Source of the DNA: an uncultured Actinoplanes sp.
GTDB taxonomy: Bacteria; Actinomycetota; Actinomycetes; Mycobacteriales; Micromonosporaceae
Reading direction: 5' to 3'
NCBI GenBank assembly: GCA_934667465.1
Contig: CAKUMG010000209.1
Coordinates: 1-8,357 of the forward strand
DNA: 8,357 nt
Shown piece by piece: positions 1 through 5,013 of the stretch (positions are counted from its first letter, which is position 1; each line of letters starts with the position of its first letter). The position numbers were made by a program, and so were the translations under genes. A model generated the notes under the pieces. It was not told where the DNA came from, searched no databases, and saw nothing but the letters and a program-made list of their open reading frames with translations.

Positions 1-784
1 CCGCGGCGCTGTCCGACTCGATGCCGTACCGAAGCCCCGGTTCGAGGAACGCGGCGCCCTTGCCGGACTGCTCGGCGGCGTCGCCCAGCAGGCTGGAGAG
101 GTTGAACTTGTAGTGCGCAAGCACCAGCAGCGTCATGATCAGCGCGCCCGACATCAGCAGGAACGCCTTGACGATCTGGACGTAGGTGGTGCCCTTCATG
201 CCGCCCACGACCACGTAGACGATCATCAGCGCGCCGACCAGGATGATCGTCGCGATCTTGGCGGTGTCCGCGTCCATGCCCAGGAACGTCGTGCCCGGCC
301 GGATGCCCAGCAGCAGCGACACGAGCGCGCCCGCGCCGACCATCTGCGCGATCAGGTAGAAGATCGACACCACGATGGTGGAGACGGAGGCCGCGGTCCG
401 GACCGGCCGCTGCCGCATCCGGAAGGCCAGCACGTCGGCCATCGTGTAGCGGCCCGAGTTGCGCAGGAACTCCGCGACCAGCAGCAGCGCGACGAGCCAC
501 GCCACCAGGAAGCCGATGGAGTAGAGGAAGCCGTCGTAGCCGTAGAGCGCGATGAGGCCGGCGATGCCGAGGAACGACGCCGCCGACATGTAGTCGCCGC
601 CGATGGCCATGCCGTTCTGGAAGCCGGTGAACTGCCGCCCGCCGGCGTAGAAGTCGGTGGCGGTCTTGGTCTGCCGGCTCGCCCAGATGGTGATCCCGAG
701 CGTGATCGCGACGAACACCAGGAAGAGCGTGATGGTGAGGGTACGGCTGGTCGAGGTCGAGGCCTCCGCGGCGATCGAGATCAC
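1..784 (-). CDS. Cation/acetate (monocarboxylate) symporter, ActP/MctC type, C-terminus beyond window
   Basis: N-terminal 261 residues of a sodium:solute symporter (SSS family) in the cytoplasmic membrane. Members of the ActP/MctC branch import acetate, pyruvate or propionate with a cation. Visible are a first hydrophobic helix near residues 16-36, the family motif GGDYMSAASFLGIAG at about 62-76, then helices near 84-106, 133-158, 176-195 and 204-223, with the conserved VVVGGMKGTTYVQIVK stretch at about 191-206. ActP is about 550 residues, so roughly half is present; the frame is open to the window edge. I chose the GTG at 784 because it overlaps the upstream DUF485 stop as GTGA and has a GGAGGT six bases upstream. 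The DUF485-symporter order matches yjcH-actP of E. coli and the mctC locus of Corynebacterium. Substrate is inferred from family. Confidence 0.9.
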   Translation of the reverse strand, partial: MISIAAEASTSTSRTLTITLFLVFVAITLGITIWASRQTKTATDFYAGGRQFTGFQNGMAIGGDYMSAASFLGIAGLIALYGYDGFLYSIGFLVAWLVALLLVAEFLRNSGRYTMADVLAFRMRQRPVRTAASVSTIVVSIFYLIAQMVGAGALVSLLLGIRPGTTFLGMDADTAKIATIILVGALMIVYVVVGGMKGTTYVQIVKAFLLMSGALIMTLLVLAHYKFNLSSLLGDAAEQSGKGAAFLEPGLRYGIESDSAA

Positions 785-1128
785 TCGGTCACCTCCGGGC
801 CGGCCTTCTTGCCCTCGAGCTCGGCGGTGATGCGGTCCGCGCGCGGGTCGAGCTCACGGGCCGCGTAGCGGGAGTAGAGCCACGCGATCAGGAACGTCGT
901 CACGAATTGGAGCAGCCCGAAGAGCAGCGCGACGTTGATGTTGCCCACGATCTTGAGGGCCATGAAGTCGCGCGCGTACGCGGACAGCAGCACGTACAGC
1001 GCGTACCAGAGGAAGAACGCGACCGTCATCGGGAACACGAAGTTACGGAGTTTCCGGCGCAGTTCCCCGAACTCCGGGGAGTTCTGGACCGCGACGTACT
1101 TCTCGGTCGGAGTCGCTTCGGTCGTCAA
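781..1128 (-). CDS. DUF485 small membrane protein, partner of the ActP/MctC-type symporter
   Basis: A 115-residue protein with two predicted membrane helices (about 30-52 and 64-89), a charged N-terminal segment ending in GELRRKLRNF, and a hydrophilic charged tail (RELDPRADR onward). Length, the NFVFPMTVAFFLWY pattern and position directly before an SSS symporter fit DUF485 (YjcH in E. coli), whose molecular role is not settled; it is thought to accompany acetate permeases. The start is TTG: an in-frame TGA lies three codons upstream, and the first ATG in the frame (residue 34) would delete part of the first helix. A GGTGAG/AAGGTGG purine-rich stretch precedes the TTG. The stop overlaps the symporter start by four bases, so the two are almost certainly one transcript. 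Confidence 0.9.
   Translation of the reverse strand: MTTEATPTEKYVAVQNSPEFGELRRKLRNFVFPMTVAFFLWYALYVLLSAYARDFMALKIVGNINVALLFGLLQFVTTFLIAWLYSRYAARELDPRADRITAELEGKKAGPEVTE
791..796 (-). promoter_or_regulatory. Ribosome binding site for the first symporter
   Basis: GGAGGT on the minus strand, six bases before the GTG at 784, lying inside the end of the DUF485 gene. It is a near-perfect Shine-Dalgarno sequence and supports the GTG start despite the 4-base gene overlap. This junction can therefore initiate independently as well as by coupling. Confidence 0.7.
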
Positions 1129-1133
1129 CGTGG

Positions 1134-1144
1134 CTCACCACCTT
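1134..1144 (-). promoter_or_regulatory. Ribosome binding site deciding a TTG start
   Basis: On the minus strand AAGGTGGTGAG precedes the TTG start of the DUF485 gene, leaving five bases between its end and the TTG. Two overlapping Shine-Dalgarno-like registers (AAGGTGG and GGTGAG) are possible. GTG codons within it are out of frame with the gene, and an in-frame TGA overlaps it, so it can only serve the TTG. Confidence 0.5.
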
Positions 1145-1168
1145 CGTGGGGGCAGGGCTCTTTTCACG

Positions 1169-1191
1169 GGCACCGTACGAAGCGGCACCGT
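1169..1191 (-). promoter_or_regulatory. Short direct repeat with a -10-like element before the DUF485-symporter pair
   Basis: The 114-base gap between the flavin-reductase-like stop and the DUF485 start contains two copies of ACGGTGCC (minus strand), at 1184-1191 and 1169-1176, with a start-to-start spacing of 15 bases. The second copy overlaps TACGGT (1173-1178), a match to the actinobacterial -10 pattern TAnnnT. I see no convincing -35 box at 17-18 bases. If used, it would give a leader of about 40 bases. It could be an operator plus promoter, or a chance repeat in GC-rich DNA. Confidence 0.3.
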
Positions 1192-1242
1192 CCCCCACGC
1201 GTCACCGGTCGGCGGCTGCGCCGAGCGGCGGGCGAGGTGCGC

Positions 1243-1770
1243 TCACCGGTCCAACGAGCGGTACCTGCCCCGGAAGTGGATCAAGGGCCCGTCATCCTGG
1301 GACCCGGCGGTGATCGACTCGATGGTGGCCTCGACCAGCAGCGACCAGCCGAAGGGCCGTTCGCCGTCCAGCCGGCACCCCGCCCAGGTCGCGGCGCCGG
1401 CCAGCACCGGCCCCCAGTCGGTCTCCGTCCAGCCGCCCGCGGCGAACAGCCCGCCCGGTGCCGGCATCAGCCCGGCGAACTTGTCCGCGACCTGCTGGTC
1501 CGCGGGCCCGAGCGGGATCACGGCGAACCGCTTGGCGACCGAGGCGGCGTCCCAGAACTCGCTCTCCTCGTCGACCAGCCCCAGCACCCGCCCGGGATCG
1601 CCGTCGGCCACCGTCATCGACGACACGGTGAGCCCGGCCGGCCCGGGCGCGGTCCACAGGGTCACCGTCGACGCCAGCCTGCCGCGTAGCCGCCGTACGG
1701 GAGATTTGTCCGCCTCGGGAACGGCGAAAGGGTCGATCGAGTGGATATGTCCGCCGGTCGAAGAGCTCAC
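1243..1770 (-). CDS. Flavin-reductase-like domain (FMN-binding split barrel) protein
   Basis: A 175-residue soluble protein, probably cytoplasmic, resembling the Flavin_Reduct family that binds FMN in a split beta-barrel and reduces flavin with NAD(P)H, often for a partner monooxygenase. Supporting segments are GLTVSSMTVADGDPGRVLGL (about 47-66), a middle RFAVIPLGPADQQVADKFAG stretch (81-100), GCRLDGERPFGWSLLVEATI (131-150) and the terminal PLIHFRGRYRSL (162-173), which is typical of the family end. No monooxygenase lies beside it, so the partner is unknown. Start choice is uncertain: GTG at 1770 gives the family-like N-terminus but has no Shine-Dalgarno; a CATACT hexamer six bases upstream would suit a leaderless transcript. 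A GTG at 1809 would add 13 low-complexity residues. It is probably transcribed alone. Confidence 0.8.
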   Translation of the reverse strand: MSSSTGGHIHSIDPFAVPEADKSPVRRLRGRLASTVTLWTAPGPAGLTVSSMTVADGDPGRVLGLVDEESEFWDAASVAKRFAVIPLGPADQQVADKFAGLMPAPGGLFAAGGWTETDWGPVLAGAATWAGCRLDGERPFGWSLLVEATIESITAGSQDDGPLIHFRGRYRSLDR

Positions 1771-1861
1771 GGAGCCAGTATGGCCTGCACCGCGGCCACT
1801 GCTCGGCACGCTACGCGACCCCGGCCGGGTGCGGACGGCGATGCGGACTGTCTTGTGAGGA

Positions 1862-3454
1862 TCAGCGGGAGGCGCTCACGGTGGCGAGCAGCTCGGGCAT
1901 CCGCCGGTCCAGCAGGGGGCCGGTCAGGCGGAGCCCGAGCAGGAAGGCGCCGGCGCCGTACGCGATGCCGGCCGGCAGTCCCAGCCAGAGCCACGCGTCG
2001 CCGAGCAGCCACGCGGCGAGGTGCAGCGGCACGGTCGCGATCACCGCGCCGAGCAGGGCCGCGAAGCTGAGCAGGCCCTTCGCCGGACCGCTGCCGGAGT
2101 TCATCGCGAACGGACTGGTCGAGTCGGGCAGCGCATAGGCCGCGCGGACCGAGATCGGCAGGACGACGGCAACCCCGACGCCGTACGCCGCCGCGACCGT
2201 CCCGAACAGCGCGGGGATCCCCGGCACCCGGTCCGCCAGGACGCCCACGACCAGCGTGATGAGCAGCAGGGCCGGGAGCACGTAGAGCGAGTAACCGGCC
2301 GCCCGCGACGCCAGCTCGACGCGGCCCGGGACGCCTGCCACGACGTTCGCCGCGTACGCGCTCCGGTCGAACCCGAACTGGTTGGCGAGGCTGACCGCGC
2401 CCAGCGCCGCCACGAAGACGAGCACGGCGCCCGGTGCGGAGGACGGGCCGCCGCTCGCGACCAGGAACACCGGCAGGAAGACGCCGACCACGCCGAACGT
2501 GATCAGCGCGGTGCGCCGGCGCGTCTCCCGCCACCAGTACCGGGCCTCGCGCGCGGTGAGCGCGCCGAACGCGGTGCGCGGCAGCCAGCGGGGCACCAGC
2601 TGGGCGACCGGGCTGCGGTCCGAGACGCCCCGGCGGCTGCCCGGGCCCGCCGCAGCGGCGCCGGTCATCGCGCGTTCCAGCGTCACCGACCACCACAGGA
2701 ACAGCAAGGCCTGCGTCGCCAGGACGATCACAACCTTGACGGGTACGGCCCAAGCCCGGCCCGCGGCGACGTCGAAGCCCAGCCCCCACGGCGCCCCGGC
2801 CGGCGTCCACGCCACCACCGCGGCCACCCGGGCGAGCCCGTCCCAGTCCGCGTTCTCCGCGGCGTTCGCCACGCCCAGCTGGATCGGCCCCAGCAGTGCC
2901 GCCGTGCAGGCGAGCACGACCGTGGCCAGGTCCCGGGACCGGCGGCTGCGCAACGCGGTCGCGAAAGCGCTGGTCATCGCGCGGCTCAGCGCCACGCACA
3001 GCAGCAGCCCCAGCGCCACCCCGAGCAGCTGGGCCAGCCCGGCGAGCACCCCGCCCAGCGTGGCCGCGCCGTGCACCGTGCCGAGCGTGGCCGCGACCGT
3101 GGCCACCGGCGGGATGCCGATCAGGGCCGCTGCCGTCATCCCGCGGATCAGTGCCGGGCGGCGCAGCGGCAGCAGCGCGAACCGGGCGGGGTCGAGCGAC
3201 TCGTCCACCCCGAAATAGAGCAGCGGCAGGAAGAGCCAGCCCAGCACGATCAGCGCGCCACCGGCGGCGGCGATCAGCTCGGCGGGGCGCTGCTCGCCGA
3301 GCAGGCCCGGCAGCGCGAACAGGAAGTAGCCTAGGACCGCGAGGAACAGGCCGGCGACCGCACCGAACACGAACAGCGCCACGCGCCAGCCGCCGGCCCG
3401 CAGGCCGCCCGCGATCAGCCGGAACTTCAGCCGGACGAAGTGCCGGGTCCTCAC
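1862..3454 (-). CDS. ABC-2 type transporter permease
   Basis: A 530-residue polytopic membrane protein with about twelve hydrophobic segments, including residues near 26-50, 62-81, 106-125, 131-157, 177-196, 240-257, 317-334, 341-357, 388-408, 413-435, 462-482 and 486-510. The segments FGVDESLDPARFALLPL (about 81-97) and ALTAREARYWWRETRRR (298-314) match motifs I associate with large actinobacterial ABC permeases encoded with an ATPase. It would form the membrane channel for the ATPase encoded just upstream. The substrate is unknown; export is inferred from the ABC-2 type. GTG at 3454 overlaps the ATPase stop as GTGA. An upstream in-frame extension (to 3598) lies wholly inside the ATPase gene and is Arg/Gly-rich shadow sequence. 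No Shine-Dalgarno precedes the GTG, so translation probably depends on coupling. Confidence 0.87.
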   Translation of the reverse strand: MRTRHFVRLKFRLIAGGLRAGGWRVALFVFGAVAGLFLAVLGYFLFALPGLLGEQRPAELIAAAGGALIVLGWLFLPLLYFGVDESLDPARFALLPLRRPALIRGMTAAALIGIPPVATVAATLGTVHGAATLGGVLAGLAQLLGVALGLLLCVALSRAMTSAFATALRSRRSRDLATVVLACTAALLGPIQLGVANAAENADWDGLARVAAVVAWTPAGAPWGLGFDVAAGRAWAVPVKVVIVLATQALLFLWWSVTLERAMTGAAAAGPGSRRGVSDRSPVAQLVPRWLPRTAFGALTAREARYWWRETRRRTALITFGVVGVFLPVFLVASGGPSSAPGAVLVFVAALGAVSLANQFGFDRSAYAANVVAGVPGRVELASRAAGYSLYVLPALLLITLVVGVLADRVPGIPALFGTVAAAYGVGVAVVLPISVRAAYALPDSTSPFAMNSGSGPAKGLLSFAALLGAVIATVPLHLAAWLLGDAWLWLGLPAGIAYGAGAFLLGLRLTGPLLDRRMPELLATVSASR

Positions 3455-4227
3455 AGCCACGACAGCTCGGACCCCGTCGCCGTGCGCCCGCCGACCACCT
3501 GCACGAACACGTCCTCCAGCGAACGGCCGGCGCGGACCTGGTCGAGCGTGCCCCCGGCCAGGATCCGGCCCTGCGCGAGGATCGCGACGTGGCTGCACAG
3601 CCGTTCCACCACGGCCATCACGTGGCTCGAGAAAACGACCGTGCCGCCGCCGGCGACGTAACGCTGGAGGATGTCGCGGATCAGAGCGGCCGAGACCGGG
3701 TCGACTGCCTCGAACGGCTCGTCCAGCACCAGCACCCGCGGCGCGTGCAGCAGCGCGCAGGCCAGCCCGATCTTCTTCTTCATGCCCGCGGAGTAGTCGA
3801 CCACCAGAGTGCGGTTACCGGCGCCGAGCTCGAGGACCTCCAGCAGCTCCGTGGCGCGCCGGTCCACCTCGTCGCCCGGCATCCCGCGCAGCAGCCCGTG
3901 ATAGGCGAGCAGCTCGGCGCCGGTGAGCCGGTCGAAGAGGTGCACGCCGTCGGGCAGCACCCCGATCCGGGCCTTCGCCGCGGCGGGGTCGGCCCAGACG
4001 TCGTGCCCCAGGACCCGGGCCTGACCGGCGTCGGGCCGCAGCAGGCCGACGGTCATCGACAGCGTCGTGGTCTTGCCGGCGCCGTTCGGGCCGAGCAGGC
4101 CGAAGAAGGATCCCGCGGGCACTTCGAGGTCGATCCCGGCAACCGCGACCTTCTGGTCGAACCGCTTGACCAGGCCCCGCAGGGACAGCGCCGGGTCGGC
4201 GCTGCCGCGCTGCTGGGGGATCGTCAT
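3451..4227 (-). CDS. ABC transporter ATP-binding protein (CcmA/DrrA-like)
   Basis: A 258-residue cytoplasmic ATPase that would energise the adjoining permease. Motifs in order: Walker A GPNGAGKT at 46-53; the Q-loop position IGVLPDG at 88-94 (Asp93 where Gln or Glu is usual); ABC signature YSAGM at 145-149; Walker B VLVLDEPF at 165-172 with catalytic Glu170; D-loop AVD at 174-176; switch His202 in SSH. The length and DEPFEAVDP variant fit the multidrug/antibiotic-type COG1131 group. The C-terminal RAGRSLEDVFVQVVGG is the usual end of this group. The ATG at 4227 has no spaced Shine-Dalgarno, but a TAGGTT hexamer ends seven bases upstream, suggesting leaderless expression. Its stop overlaps the permease start. 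The substrate cannot be read from sequence. Confidence 0.95.
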   Translation of the reverse strand: MTIPQQRGSADPALSLRGLVKRFDQKVAVAGIDLEVPAGSFFGLLGPNGAGKTTTLSMTVGLLRPDAGQARVLGHDVWADPAAAKARIGVLPDGVHLFDRLTGAELLAYHGLLRGMPGDEVDRRATELLEVLELGAGNRTLVVDYSAGMKKKIGLACALLHAPRVLVLDEPFEAVDPVSAALIRDILQRYVAGGGTVVFSSHVMAVVERLCSHVAILAQGRILAGGTLDQVRAGRSLEDVFVQVVGGRTATGSELSWL

Positions 4228-4234
4228 GCCCCCG

Positions 4235-4240
4235 AACCTA
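4235..4240 (-). promoter_or_regulatory. Candidate leaderless promoter -10 element for the ABC transporter pair
   Basis: TAGGTT on the minus strand fits the actinobacterial TAnnnT -10 pattern and ends exactly seven bases before the ATG at 4227. This is the geometry expected when transcription begins at the A of the start codon. There is no well-placed Shine-Dalgarno (only a G run one base from the ATG), and the gap to the upstream gene is just 45 bases. I see no clear -35 hexamer. Confidence 0.4.
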
Positions 4241-4272
4241 ACGGCTGGTCAGGCCCGGAGCCACCCGGCCGA

Positions 4273-4893
4273 TCAGCCGATGCGCTCGATGACCGCGCGC
4301 CGGATGAGGAACTTGCCGGACTCGCGGACCTGCTCGAACGCGGCGTCGTTCAGCAGGATGCAGCTGCCCGACGGGCTCGCGACCTTGACCGTGATGCTCT
4401 TGTCGTTGTCGAGGTTGGTGACCTTGAGCGTGGTGCCGATCGGGAAGGCGTTGCTGGACGCCGCCGGGGCGCCGGCCTCGCCGGAGAGCGTCACGGTCGA
4501 GCCCTTGCAGACGACGTCGCCACTCCCATTGTTTCCCGCCGCCGGCGGGGCGGCCGCTTCTCCGGTCTCCTGCTCGACCGGGGCGGCGGGCTCGGCCGGC
4601 TGCTGGGCCTGGACGTCGCCGGTGCAGCCCGCCGTCGCCTGGCGCTGGTTGATCAGGTCGACGACCGCCTGGCGGTTCTCGATCCGGGCGTCGGAGAGCG
4701 CGTCCGGGTTCGCGCGCTGCTCGGCGATGAAGGTCAGGTTGTTCCGCAGGGCGGTGTCGAGGCCGTCACAGCTCTCGCCGGCGCTGCTCATCCCGGTGCT
4801 GATCGCGAACGCGCCGCCGGCGAGCGCCGCCGCGACGACACCGATGACGATCTTGCGAGTACGGCCGGTCGAGCTTCCACGCCTCTTGTACAT
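4273..4893 (-). CDS. Secreted or membrane-anchored protein with RlpA-like double-psi beta-barrel domain
   Basis: A 206-residue exported protein. A basic N-region (MYKRRG..RTRK) precedes a hydrophobic helix at about 15-33 ending near GGAFA, a plausible signal peptide or anchor. Residues 42-90 form a predicted helical segment (GLDTALRNNLTFIAEQ through VVDLINQRQ) bounded by Cys42 and Cys90. A Pro/Ala/Glu/Gly linker spans about 92-126. The C-terminal domain (about 127-206) contains Cys129 and Cys178 and the stretch FPIGTTLKVTNLDNDKSITV (150-169), closely matching the RlpA-like barrel pattern. The usual following D-R-G-P motif is replaced by ASPSGS, so lytic transglycosylase activity is doubtful. 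It probably acts at the cell surface, perhaps binding peptidoglycan. ATG at 4893 has a strong AAGGAG six bases upstream. It looks monocistronic. Confidence 0.8.
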   Translation of the reverse strand: MYKRRGSSTGRTRKIVIGVVAAALAGGAFAISTGMSSAGESCDGLDTALRNNLTFIAEQRANPDALSDARIENRQAVVDLINQRQATAGCTGDVQAQQPAEPAAPVEQETGEAAAPPAAGNNGSGDVVCKGSTVTLSGEAGAPAASSNAFPIGTTLKVTNLDNDKSITVKVASPSGSCILLNDAAFEQVRESGKFLIRRAVIERIG

Positions 4894-4899
4894 GCCCTG

Positions 4900-4905
4900 C
4901 TCCTT
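4900..4905 (-). promoter_or_regulatory. Ribosome binding site for the barrel-domain protein
   Basis: AAGGAG on the minus strand, six bases before the ATG at 4893. It is one of the two strongest Shine-Dalgarno sequences in the window and fixes the start of this gene. Confidence 0.75.
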
Positions 4906-4919
4906 CGCGTCCGGGCCGA

Positions 4920-4937
4920 GCCGCGGTTCTCCGCGGC
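4920..4937 (-). other. Leader hairpin upstream of the barrel-domain gene
   Basis: A seven-base perfect stem (GCCGCGG pairing with CCGCGGC) closes a four-base loop in the 5' leader, 14 bases upstream of the ribosome binding site. It has no U-tract on either side, so it does not look like an intrinsic terminator. It may affect mRNA stability or initiation, or may be a by-product of GC-rich sequence. Confidence 0.4.
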
Positions 4938-4956
4938 CTGGGGATGGGCCCGTTGT

Positions 4957-4984
4957 GGCACCGGAAAGTACGGCGCGGCACCGG
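4957..4984 (-). promoter_or_regulatory. Direct repeat flanking a -10-like element before the barrel-domain gene
   Basis: On the minus strand CCGGTGCC occurs twice (4977-4984 and 4957-4964), start-to-start 20 bases, with TACTTT (4965-4970, TAnnnT pattern) between them. The segment 4968-4982 is 13/15 identical to 1175-1189 in the leader of the DUF485-symporter pair. The rest of this 120-base gap holds an AT-rich patch (about 4990-5013), unusual for this DNA, that could contribute to a promoter. I cannot assign a -35 box. Confidence 0.3.
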
Positions 4985-5013
4985 CGAAGGGTTCAGTTAA
5001 GTTTCCTTGAAAA

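Noticed and set aside
113..868. Plus-strand 251-codon frame opposite the first symporter
   Set aside because: Composition is low complexity (His/Arg/Asp/Gln-rich), and the opposite strand encodes clear SSS-family sequence.
1202..1250. Direct repeat TCACCGGT at 1202-1209 and 1243-1250
   Set aside because: The core ACCGGT is a common palindrome in GC-rich DNA, one copy overlaps the flavin-reductase-like stop codon, and nothing else ties the copies together.
4241..4272. Possible terminator between the barrel-domain gene and the ABC ATPase
   Set aside because: Only about four base pairs of GGCC self-complementarity and no U-tract; not enough to call a terminator.
2896..5010. A 704-codon plus-strand open frame, with others such as 2021-3334 and 4067-5641
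   Set aside because: They are antisense to well-supported minus-strand genes, Arg/Ala/Gly/His-rich, cross several gene boundaries and show no domain. Long antisense frames are expected where the third codon position is nearly always G or C.
4894..5013. A c-di-AMP (ydaO-type) riboswitch, considered because these often precede actinobacterial cell-wall hydrolase genes
   Set aside because: The 120-base leader is short for this class and I could not find its conserved purine-rich core segments; only a simple GC hairpin and direct repeats are visible. A covariance-model search would settle it.
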